Assembly (NCBI GenBank): GCA_033964015.1
Contig: CM066916.1
Coordinates: 26,677,404 to 26,741,403, forward strand
DNA from: Scolanthus callimorphus
Lineage: Eukaryota > Cnidaria > Anthozoa > Actiniaria > Edwardsiidae
Length of the DNA stretch: 64,000 bases
Reading direction: 5' to 3'
Numbering within the stretch: position 1 is the stretch's first letter; each line of letters begins with the position of its first letter. Positions 54,901 to 64,000 of this stretch are shown in pieces. The translations under genes and the position numbers were made by a program. The notes beneath the pieces were generated by a model. The model was not told where the DNA came from and ran no database searches. It saw nothing but the letters and a program-made list of their open reading frames with translations.

Positions 54901-55695
54901 ATTTAATACAGAGCCGCTGAGAGAAAGACCTTTCAGCGCATGCTCCAACGCTCAAAACCAGCCAATCAGCAACGGCCCTCAAATGGATGTCCCCAGAGCC
55001 TCCCCTGCGATCAAGACGAGCCGGGAGCTCTGGGTACGAGAATGCAATCACAGTCAGTGTCTCTCTGGATATCCTAAAAGATTGCACTTGAGGGATAGGA
55101 CTATCATTCCACAGGGCCCGACATTAACTTTTTTTCGCTAGTGCCATTGGCCACCAATTCAAAAAAATTAGTTGCCATATAAGCGTGGATCTCAGCTGAA
55201 CTTAGAAAGATGGGATGCCATTTGGTGACTAGCTCTAAAATTTTGGTCGCCATCCCTAAATTCAGTCGTCCAGTCGGGCCCTGTCCCACTAGCATATTTT
55301 AAGAGGGGAGTCCCTCTGAATACAAGATTTGGACTAGATGTACTTATAGAAAGGATACCAAAAGCCTGCCACATAATAGTCCAAGGCACAAGCTCAGGAA
55401 GAGAAATGTGATAGTTTTCAATCCAAAGGTTTCTGCGATCTTCCTAGAAATACAATAGATGGGTATTAGTGTGAATTGTGTACAATAAACACACTGTATT
55501 GTACTCAATGAACTGCTTGAACTTTAGAAAACAACAACACAAACAAACCAGTACACAACAAACAAGTGTAAGTCTGATCACTTCATTCTAAATCGAATAC
55601 TAACGCCTCTAACTCGGTCACCGTCAGCTCTTTGAGGGCTGTTGTTTGTTCCTCTGATAGTACTTTCCATGCAAGAGATTCTTTTACCTCTTCTC
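50288..55695 (-). CDS. CABCOCO1: CABCOCO1 (C10orf107)-like ciliary protein, at least eight exons
   Basis: CABCOCO1 is a calcium-binding coiled-coil protein of cilia and sperm flagella. Minus-strand exons that I can place: 55695 to about 55605 (VLSEEQTTALKELTVTELEA), 55443-55344, about 54047-53985 (FTKEQNFSTLQSSAFVTLL), 53468-53327 (VSLSDNL, then GLLVGIGVENCPKNGGLECF, AKIITDYFID), 52761-52689 (SLFQHYKLYQFLFTQEPEEQ), 52154-52025 (PFPSPLDEG, DVWREYIMTPPPSPEPE), 51621-51603 (a 19-bp microexon), 50726-50608 (IKPQHIKTLVKKSADEAF) and 50341-50288 (EVESKLKEGNKVMRHE, stop). The order and the DYF-SLFQHYKLY core match my memory of vertebrate CABCOCO1. Single-base breaks occur near 53,440 and 52,075, and phases around 54,000 and 52,690 do not close, so the model is incomplete. 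The 5' end is unresolved. Confidence 0.58.
51823..51975. repeat. Duplicated GGATCCAGGAATTTCAG motif with very long G tracts
   Basis: The motif ggatccaggaatttcag is followed by a G10-type tract at about 51,832-51,860 and by a G run of about 37 at about 51,934-51,971. Lengths in an assembly are unreliable for such runs. Confidence 0.7.
54180..54425. repeat. GGAATTTCC-type minisatellite with G tracts
   Basis: Degenerate units around tgcatgggggg and ggaaattctgg with G runs of about 16 and 20. Same family as the clusters listed under 9,710-9,908. Confidence 0.6.
54835..55044. mobile_element. Foldback element with perfect 10-bp target duplication
   Basis: The 210-bp element begins cattctcgaacccagctcg and ends gctctgggtacgagaatg. 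It is flanked by caatcacagt at 54,825-54,834 and 55,045-55,054. Arms of about 60 bp include gaggctctgg and ccagagcctc. Long inverted repeats with a 9-10 bp duplication suggest a Mutator-like non-autonomous element. Confidence 0.8.
55110..55290. repeat. Dispersed repeat (GGCGACTAA family), inverse copy
   Basis: It matches the inverse of 9,360-9,570 (ctagtgccattggcc, gtggatctcagctgaactta, gatgccatttggtgacta). It lies just below CABCOCO1-like exon 55443-55344. Confidence 0.6.
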
Positions 55696-55924
55696 CTAAA
55701 ATAAATGAAATATAATCAATTCTAGGCTATTCTGGAAAACATTTATCGATCTAGTTTGTCTGCTTCATTTTCATATCACTTAAGGGAGGCCGTAAAAAGG
55801 TGATTTCCGTGTCCAAAATTACTCAATTTCTTCACATCAAGAAACTTTTCGCCACCTATAAGTTCATAAACTCAAAATATTTCGGTCAATATCCTGTTTC
55901 TCATAGAGTATAATGTGTACTAAC

Positions 55925-56028
55925 TTCTTGTGAGCCCCTTCGACCCTTGTTTCGCTTCTGTTCGCGGATTTTCGCCGATCTGAGGACTTCACACGAATAG
56001 CTGATCGACTCTTCTTCGCGTCCGCCAT
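55925..56028 (-). CDS. Candidate first exon, target gene unresolved
   Basis: ATG at 56,028 (aaaatggcggacgc) opens MADAKKSRSAIRVKSSDRRK and about 14 further residues, ending at donor gttagt. Basic and Ser-rich. Its phase does not join the exon at 55,695 as assembled; one nearby indel could explain this. Confidence 0.35.
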
Positions 56029-56516
56029 TTTGTTTGGTACGTTCGAATCCAGATTTACCCATGTTGCTATGCAACACTAAAACCAAAGGGTACCCAACTA
56101 TAGTTAGAGCCACTGAGAAAAAAGTGGAATTTTATAATATAAGGCACCCTCACCAATGAATACTATTTCTCAGTTCTAAACAGACTAAACAAGATTCTCG
56201 GCGCTATTTATAGTTTCATAAATGTTAATTTACCTTCAGAAAACGAGAACTTCTTGAACTTTTGCGTCGCACCATAGAATTCTCTCTAGTTGGCCCAGTT
56301 TGGGAAAGCTTTATTTGTATTCTGTTGTTGGACTTGTAGCCATATTAGGAGCATTCATAATTTATCTAGAGGGGGGCCTATGATGATTTCCTAATTTTCT
56401 TTTCATTTTTTGAAGCCCCCCTGATGATCTCAGGGTTTTTTTCCTGCCCCCCCCCCCCCCTCAAGAGATGTAAATTAATCAAAGAAAAATATCATAGCCC
56501 CCCCCCCAACACTTAA

Positions 56517-56806
56517 CCATTATCCTGCGAGATGCGCAGAATATCGTCTGATACTTAGCCGACGAGGGACGAAGTCCCGAGTTGGCTAAAATCAGACGAT
56601 ATTCTGCAAAATCGAGCAGGATAATGGTTTTATTATTCAGCACATCGATAGCACAAAAAAACCCGGAAAAAAAAATGACTTTTGTGTATTAGTTACGAGC
56701 TCAAAACATCATATTTTCCTCAGAGACGGATATCGCAGGATAGCTGTCATGTACAGAAGACAGCTATTGGCGTCCCAATGACCATATTTGGGCAGTGCAT
56801 CGATGT
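56517..56806. repeat. Foldback plus dispersed block shared with the window start
   Basis: Nested inverted repeats: ccattatcctgc (56,517-56,528) with gcaggataatgg (56,616-56,627), and gcagaatatcgtctga (56,535-56,550) with tcagacgatattctgc (56,592-56,607). The block at about 56,755-56,806 matches about 111-165. Confidence 0.7.
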
Positions 56807-56898
56807 GCTGAATAATAATGACATATACATGTCAAACCCACCCTTAGCTTAACATGTGATAATTACTGATAGTTACTGATCCTGAAGCTAGATTGCTA

Positions 56899-57650
56899 TT
56901 CTTGGGTTTCACGTGACGTCACCAAAATATTAATTCCCTTATAATTGATTTTACTATGTTTCAGCTATGATACCGTTACAAACTCCCTCTTGGGAGCATT
57001 TATTCCAAATATCATATCGTTACATTACTTAAACACAGAAATATCGCCGAAGTTAATTCATGTCACGCAACACCCGGTCACGAATTTCGAAGAGTCGTTC
57101 GGGAACTTTAACAGGAGGTTATGGTCTAATTTGAAAACTAGTAGATAATATATGATTATAGAATAACTACAAATGTCATTCGATGTTATTCCTATTATTA
57201 TTGTGCGCTTTTGAGGGACTTCGTGATTTGGCCGCCATCTTGGTGTCCCGCAAAGGGGCACCAAGATGGCGGCTCCATACATTTTGCTGTAATCTTGACA
57301 CAAATTACGTTTACTCATATTTCATTCAGAAAATAACATATCGCCCTGAAATTGGTCAAAAGAGCGCTTGACTTCTTCTGATAGTCCATACTATTGTGTG
57401 TGAATTAGATGTTTTTCAAAGATGTCATAAGAGAAATAAATAAGGCATCGAATCGCAAAGTTCCAATACATTTCTTACTAAAATTGTATTTTCCAGAACT
57501 CGACAAATATTTACTTGGTTGACCTGAAACTCGCTTAACCACAAGTATATGACAATATCTAAAGGATTCTGCCTTATTTTGTTATTTTCGTGGAATAAAG
57601 GCATATTAGGGAGTTTTAGTTTTGGTCACGTGACACGTGAAACCCAAGAA
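56899..57650. mobile_element. TIR element with central YY1-type palindrome
   Basis: The left end ttcttgggtttcacgtg and the right end cacgtgaaacccaagaa are perfect 17-bp inverted repeats, followed inside by gtcacc and ggtcac. In the centre, gccgccatcttggtg (57,231-57,245) faces caccaagatggcggc (57,259-57,273), two inverted matches to the YY1 consensus. No transposase, no resolved duplication. 752 bp. Confidence 0.65.
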
Positions 57651-58695
57651 TTAATATTATCTATTTATCTAAATCTTAAAATAGGTTCGTATAGTTTCAA
57701 ATAAACACTCAAAGAATTTTTGATTGTTAACCACAAAAGACATAGAACACAGTACTTAAGCATGAAATAAATAAATGTCCAGTTATACTTTTAAATATAA
57801 CCAGATGATAATCTTCCAATTCAGGAGTTTATACACTTTTACAGCAACTCCACTGATAAGAACCTAACTTAAAATTTAGCCTTTAAAGGTTATTATGTCG
57901 AGGGGGATTAAAATGAAAATTTTAGCCTAAAGGTTCTTAAAACCCAGGTTCTTATACGCGGGTTTTTACTGTATTTTGTATAATTTTTTCGGGAAAAAAT
58001 GGTTGGCCCCCCTATGCTCAATGTTATTTTTGTTGGAAATTTTCCATAGCCCCCCTAAATCATATTAGGGAAAAACAGAGGTCCCCCCTCAAAATCATCA
58101 TAGCCCCCCCTCTAGATAAATTATGAACGCTCCCTTAGACCATATGTTTCCCAAACTTTATGAAAATTTCAGGCTAACTTACTTTGATTGACTTTAAGTT
58201 TTCTCCCTAATCTTCTAATCTTCCGGGAAAAAGGTCCAAAATAAAAGTTATATCGGAACTAATTTTCCCTATTGGCGTCGATAAAAGCTAATCACTCAAA
58301 ATGTTGGTTAGTACTTATGCGCAATTTATTTTATTGTCAAAATACTGTCTCCTGTTGTTGTTTTCTAAAGAATGTAAAGTTACCAATCAGAAACTTGGTA
58401 ATTACCAGGTATGAATTGAAAAGTTTGTATTTAAGATTGTAAGGATAACAATTTACTGACAGAAAGCGGAGTTCAAGCGAAAAGTAGTTGTGGATTTTGT
58501 GGTTTCGAACAACTTTTTTTTTTCAAAGAACAGAATGTTTCTCAGAGACAGAGAGAAAATTGCAAAACAATAAGCACTATTTAGGTGGTCCTTAAAAATC
58601 TATAATTAGAGAAGGAAGGCCACTAAATTAGATTTAAGAAATCGTAAAGCCATAAACTCTACTGTAGTAAAATTCTAATGTACACATATGCTTAC
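57651..58695. other. AT-rich intergenic or intronic DNA, no gene seen
   Basis: No conserved coding pattern. Short copies of a motif ending ataaattatgaacgctccc (about 58,117-58,135) occur in inverse at about 56,348-56,368 (ggagcattcataatttatc), so 56,350-58,135 may be bounded by another inverted repeat. Confidence 0.4.
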
Positions 58696-58782
58696 CCCTT
58701 TGGCAGCAGTGACTTGAGCTAAGTGCTTTTTCAGATTTGAAGCTCGCTTTGAACCCCTTCGCGAAGACCTCCCACTTTCCAT
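58696..58782 (-). CDS. Candidate first exon (MESGRSSRRGSKRASNLKKH)
   Basis: ATG at 58,782 starts 29 codons rich in Arg/Ser/Lys, ending at a clean donor (ggg then gtaagc). It could be an alternative first exon of the CABCOCO1-like gene or belong to something else. Its phase does not join the exon at 55,695 without an indel. Confidence 0.4.
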
Positions 58783-61700
58783 CGCTAATATAAAACAAGC
58801 CTAGTTTCACTAAGCTCGAGTGTGGTCAGATTATATAATAAAACGATGAGCTCGTTTAATTTCAGAGCTATATAATCCTAAAGTCTGGCTTTTTATAATA
58901 AAGGAGTATGTTTGGTCTAAGGAGTTTATAGGATTAGTGAGCGGATTAACGCGAACCACCAAATGTGTCCTTCAAAGAGATCAGTGTAAACAGAAATGAA
59001 AAATTGAGTGGATCATGAATTATACAACAGAACCGCACTAATAACTGAGGATTGTATTGGGAAACGAAAATTAATTTGAGTTAAAAGTCACGAAAAATTG
59101 AATAAATTTGAAAATTAGAAGAGAAGAGAGAAGGAGGGGCGGAAATTACGCTGGTCCCGTCGTTCGAGAGATAGCAGGGGGCATCTCTCGCTTTCAGTTA
59201 TACCGGCTTGTCAGTCATTCTGTATTGGGTTTTTTCATATGCAGGATGGAATTAGTAGAACTGCCTACACAGCAGTGTCAGTAAACATTTCAATGTAAAC
59301 ATGATAAACACCCACGCCGGCAAAAACACAGCACCAAGCAGGGGGAGGGGGGTCCAATGCATTCACTAGTGCTTATAATTAGAAATTAATTGAATATAAG
59401 GTATAATTAGAAATTGAAGTGGCAAGATACAAAAACCATACCAGAAGCCACCAGAAAGATTATCTCATGGTATCCATCCTGAAATCTTAAAAGAAAGCGA
59501 AAATGGAAATATGATAGAACGGGACGGGAGCCGTTGCACTGCCATCATCCAGTCGTAGGCTAAGGTCCCGCTTTATCGGCGAAACGGCGAAATACACGCG
59601 TGATGAGTGATTATAAAACGTTTCGAGTGTTTCTCCCAACATCCACATTTTATATTTCAGCCACGATAAATGTGCTTAAGTTTGACTTCAAATATAAAGG
59701 GATAATATATAATAACGGGGCTTACGAATGGTTTACAATTACTTTGAAACATGAGTAGATCATACTACACGATACTTATTAATGTTTGGATTTCTATTTG
59801 CAACTGAAAATGAAATGAAGACATGCTTAGGGGGAAGAGTGCAAATAAAGATGTTCTTAAGATGATATTCTAATCTAGGTGAATGTTTTCACTATCTCAG
59901 GTCTTAACCTTTATAACGAAGATCTTATGAAAAATGATTTGTCGATAAATAGTTTCTTAGAAGAGGATCGAAATTCCGCAAAGCAAAGCAACCTATACCC
60001 GCTTTTCCGAAGTTGAGGTCGTGTGAGAAAATGAGAGACTTTCTTTTGACTTTCAAACAAAAATTTATAAATGGCTTCCCACACAGTTAGTCTGAAATCT
60101 TACGTCTAGTTGAAAACATAGAGATAGTTCGACAGATAGTTTGCTGTAAATCAAAACGTTACATTTGTAGTTTTCCCAACCTTTGATGAAGTTGTTCCCT
60201 GCGGTTTGCCTTTTTCCTCAGTGTTCGAACAAGTCGCTTTGTGTTGACAACTTTTGAAGCGAAGGAGCTGAAGTCTGCATTTCATGAAATATTTTTCACG
60301 ACTAAACCGTCGAGAAAAAAAGAATGAAGTTTAAAAGGATTTCACCTTAAATTGTCGTGCGTCATTGTAATGAATTTAGGAGTGGATGACGACTCCCAAG
60401 TCAATCAAACAGTGGGAAATCATTCATGAAACGCACTTAAATCACACAGTTGAATGTTAAGAACTCATTAAGGATAATTTAGGAGAAGTATGCTTGTTCC
60501 CCATATAGTGGTCAAACACCTGTACCTGCAAGAAGTCGGAAACGTCTGTTTAGCTGTTTTCTATTTTTTATTTATCTATTTGTTTTGGAGGATACTTGTC
60601 TCGCACGAAGTACAGAAAGCAAATAAGCACCTGCTATTCGCAGTCAGTGTACAATTGTAATTTGTTAAAATGCCAAAGAAAATAAAAGTTGAAAATTAAA
60701 AGCTGACAGAAAAACCCGGCCCGCTGAAAAGTTGACAAGGTTAACAGAAACATGCCAATACCCTAATGAAATTCCTCCCCTTCGCCCTGATGAAGGAGAA
60801 TAAAAAGAAAAACCAAATAGAAAGAATAAAGATAATATTGCGGTCCGTGGGCAAGCTTGCTTGATACAAAATCGTGAAAGCTTCTTTGAATCTCTCCGGA
60901 GAACAGTAATGGGCATTTCAGTGTTTTTCTAAGCGCGATGCCGTTACACGTTTACTCACAAAATAGCGTTTCTACCCTGCATGATGGCGGCAAAACGCAT
61001 AAAGAATTCCCATGTTTTGCCATTTTCAAGGGGTGTACACAACGCAGGATTTTAAAAAGTTCAGGCACAGCCTCGGGCATACATAGGATATACGGCAAAT
61101 CTGCAGGCTCCAAGCTGTTGTACTTGTATTTTTAAAATTCCCCAAAAATTGCAGGCCCGTGCCTGCAGACCTATGTTTATAGGCTGTGTACGCCACTGAC
61201 TTCTCGCTTTGAACTCATGTGTCATCATGGTTTTAGTACACTTTGTGCCTAACGCTAAGAGGCAATCTATCTATTGCCAATCCCTGACAGCAGAGGGGAC
61301 GTCTTCCCTCCTTGTGCTTTGTATTCACTCTAGTTGCAAATGGAAAGATGCCTCTGTGCTATCTGGCAGGCATAGGAACAAACAAGAACAAAAAACCGAA
61401 ACATCATGGCTCGGCACTTAGTTAACAGGTTTAACTAGTTTTTCCTGATCGGTTAGCGTCTATCGCCATCGGAACAATATTTTCCGCCTCGTTTTGAAAT
61501 TGGTTTATTCAATTTCTGATCGACTCGTCGGCACCGCACAAACATTTTCCGCGTCACTTGTCCGGACACTTTGTCTGTTAACAAAGAAGGAAAATTGTGT
61601 CTAACATGTTTGCTGTTACAATGGCGAGCTATCAAAACTAGTGGATAGCTTGCAAAGGGACTCCCAAAATGGAAAAGAGAGTCCGCGTTTGAACAATATA

Positions 61701-61793
61701 TCAAGTTTTTGTGCGTCCAGTTCACGACTTTTTGTGCGCGAAAACTTCAACCCTTTTCCAGGCTTGGTTACCTATACAAAGTGACAAAACAAA
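58783..61793. other. Long stretch without recognisable genes
   Basis: AT-rich DNA. The last few hundred bases (from about 61,440) probably include the upstream region of the BTB-Kelch gene. I see no repeat termini or coding pattern that I can support. Confidence 0.4.
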
Positions 61794-63801
61794 ATGGCGG
61801 ATGAACTGGATTCTGCCGTAATTGAACACATAAGTGGCATTTTATTCAAGGTAAATAAGTATCGTCTCTCAAATCACCTCTGTGATGTTATACTTGTTGT
61901 CCAAGGCCGCGAGTTTCCTGCTCATAGGGCGATTTTCGCCGCGAGTGGCGGCTTTTTCACTGGGCTTTTTGCGGCAAGCATGAAAGAGAAGACTGAAGGC
62001 AAAATCCAGTTACAAGGAGTAGAAGCGGAAGTAATGGACGATGTCTTGAATTTTATCTACACTGGTAACATCAAGGTGACGCAAGAGAATGCAGAGCTTG
62101 TCTTGATGGCTGCTGATTATTTATTGCTGGAAAAACTAAAGACGCTTGCAGACAAGTGGCTAGCTAATGTTGTGAAGAAAATTCCACCTGAAGATTGTCT
62201 AGCGACATATCAGTTTTCTGTTAACCTCAAATCCAGATTACTCGAAGAAGCAGCATTGAAACTAGTTTGTGAGAATTTTGAAAATGCCCTGGATCAGTGC
62301 CGTGAAACGTTTTTGAATCTTAGTACAGAAGCGCTAGAAAGTATTCTTGCATGTGATGGCTTGGTAGTCAGTGGCGAAGAGATTATCTTCAGGGCAATTA
62401 TAGACTGGATAAAAAAAGAGGAAAGCAGGAAGGATGATTTCCCCAAGCTGTTTTCTCTCATTCGCCTTTGTTCTCTCTCAGAAGAGTTTATGTGCCAGAT
62501 CGTAAGGGCAGAAAATTTAGTCACAAGTAATTCCACTGCATGGAGATTATTGCGCAGAAATGTTTTAAAACTGTCTACAATCCCATCACACCCAACCAAG
62601 AACACCCAAGAGACTGCCTGGATGATTACACAGATGTCATCCTTGTTTTTCCAAAACGGGATGATTACATTGATATTGTGCGTGGAGCATGGTGCTATGT
62701 ACCCCAAGAAAAAAACATGGTACCATCTACCCCCTCGCAGATTTCAATACAGCAGTGGGGATGGGTGGGGAGACCCAGTGTATCATGAGCGATGCCTGTT
62801 CTTGTCCAGCGAAATTATGAATTATGTTCTACTGAGATCTGCTGCTATGATATTGATACTACTGATTTTGACAACTCAGTTGCTGGAACACAAGAAGATG
62901 AAGATATCGACTCATTTTCTGTTGCTTGCTTGAAAGGAATTGTGTATCTTGTTGGTGGAGCAATAACATGCGAGACAACAGGAGTAAAGCAATCTGTTGC
63001 TGTTGTTCGGGGTTGTGATTTAACAGACTTGGATGCTGTATCTGAAAATGGAGGCAGAATCCTGCCTATTACAACAATGGCAGAATGCAGGACAGAAGCC
63101 TGTGTTGTAGCTGATGCAAACTTTCTCTATGTGTTTGGGGGCTACAGTCATGCTAGCAACAATCAGCTTGTTTATAGCCAGACTGCAGAAAGATATGATC
63201 CTAGCTCTAAGTCTTGGCAGTACATATCACCACTGAGATCCAAAGGTCCCTTTGATAAATCTACAACAGTAAATGGGAAAATCTTTATCAGTCCAGCTCT
63301 TAATGTACACAACAATTCTCCCAAGCCATCCAAGTATATGACATAGAAACTGAAACTTGGTCAGAAATACCAGGGTCACCATTACAATTAGATTGTATGA
63401 AAAAGTGTTGGCTTTTTTGATCACAAACTCTTTGTTTTAGGAAACTGTGAAGCAACACCAGACATTGTTGACGAACTTCTCTGCATGATTACTACCCTAC
63501 ATGCATACCATTGGTGCTTCGCACTACTTGTTATGACTTTAAGAAAAGCTGTTGGTCGCCACCAGATTCAATCCAAATGTTTATGTATCGGGACAATGAT
63601 GCTTACGAAGCAGTGCAGGTAGGTTGTGCTGCAGTGAGGATTCATAAAAACAACCTGGTAAGCCGACAACTCCTAATGGATGCACCACCTTCTGATTTTT
63701 TAGTAGGGAGAGATGATGAAAGAGAATTAAATGAAAGGGAATTAAATGAAAGAGAATTAAATGATAGAGAAGTAAATGAAGAATTAAATGAAAGAGAATG
63801 A
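61794..63801 (+). CDS. Intronless BTB-BACK-Kelch (KLHL-type) protein, several frameshifts
   Basis: KLHL proteins are substrate adaptors of Cullin-3 ubiquitin ligases. The first frame (61,794 to about 62,545) gives a complete BTB domain (LSNHLCDVILVVQGREFPAH, MKEKTEGKIQLQGVEAEVMD, VLNFIYTGNIKV) and BACK domain (LKSRLLEEAALKLVCENFEN, IIFRAIIDWI). Kelch segments follow in changing frames: DDYTDVILVFPKRDDYIDIV, TWYHLPPRRFQYS, GIVYLVGGAI, FLYVFGGYSH, ERYDPSSKSWQYISPLRSKG, QVYDIETETWSEIPGSP, CYDFKKSCWSPPDS. Breaks lie near 62,548, 62,708, 62,815, 63,318, 63,400 and 63,500. It ends in a tandem ELNERE tail. Six breaks in 2 kb is more than in other genes here, so it is either a decaying copy or the worst-assembled gene. 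The Kelch part is too diverged to name the member. Confidence 0.75.
63711..63800 (+). repeat. Minisatellite coding an ELNERE tail
   Basis: Tandem copies of gaattaaatgaaagg (about 15 bp) end the BTB-Kelch frame, adding (E)LNERE repeats just before a TGA. Confidence 0.75.
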
Positions 63802-64000
63802 AGAGGCGGCCAGAGAGGGGGATTGAATAGACTAGGGTTAATAGACTTGAGAGTGCTATTTTGACATTTGTCAGGGTTAGAAGTTCGCACAATATTTTGA
63901 GTGAGATCTACAAGCTGATTGGGCAAAAGGTATCCTGCTAGCAGAGGTTTCTTTCTGTCAGTCTTTATAAGCTAGCAAAGTTGTTCATGTGTCTGGTATT

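Noticed and set aside
60665..61421. Short open frames left of the BTB-Kelch gene
   Set aside because: No domain, no splice pattern and composition like the surrounding AT-rich DNA.
1..64000. tRNA, rRNA or other structured RNA genes
   Set aside because: I looked for cloverleaf-like and rRNA-like stretches and recognised none; a covariance-model scan would be decisive.

Overview
The window looks like animal nuclear DNA, most likely from a cnidarian (coral or sea anemone). The reasons are intron-containing genes with metazoan domain sets (a Ki-67 family protein, a TBC1D24-type TBC+TLDc protein, a CABCOCO1-like ciliary protein, a BTB-BACK-Kelch protein), many short foldback (MITE-like) repeats, and a 15.4 kb Maverick/Polinton whose structural proteins resemble families I remember from Hydra and anthozoan genomes. 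The species assignment is inference. Long G/C runs and scattered single-base frameshifts in clearly conserved exons of every large gene suggest an assembly with residual indel errors.

Layout. 1-1,016: repeats. 1,017-13,819 (minus): a six-exon Ki-67 homologue with an FHA domain, a PP1-docking motif, about seventeen 24-residue repeats and a long disordered basic C-terminus. 13,820-18,597: cell-cycle-type promoter followed by repeats, including a 682-bp ATCGAT-rich foldback element with a 7-bp target duplication. 18,598-30,162 (minus): a ten-exon TBC1D24-like gene whose introns hold several MITEs, a decayed copy of one of its own TLDc exons and a small unexplained two-exon candidate gene.

31,213-46,592: the Polinton. 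From left to right it carries a cytosine-5 DNA methyltransferase (plus), then a minus-strand block of one small protein, a 524-residue virion-type protein, a run of small membrane proteins, a penton-like protein, the packaging ATPase and the major capsid protein, then the integrase (plus) and a protein-primed type DNA polymerase B (minus). Both terminal inverted repeats contain the same promoter and the same first ~68 codons (a SAP-like domain plus proline-rich repeats), so the methyltransferase and the polymerase start with an identical module. Several structural genes share a TTTAAA box next to an inverted repeat at the start codon; the arms change together from gene to gene. No maturation protease was found.

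46,593-50,287: a gene for a secreted, probably membrane-anchored protein with an inverted, truncated second copy. 50,288-55,695 (minus): the CABCOCO1-like gene, with two unlinked candidate first exons further right. 55,696-61,793: mostly repeats and featureless AT-rich DNA. 61,794-63,801 (plus): an intronless BTB-BACK-Kelch reading region broken by several frameshifts.
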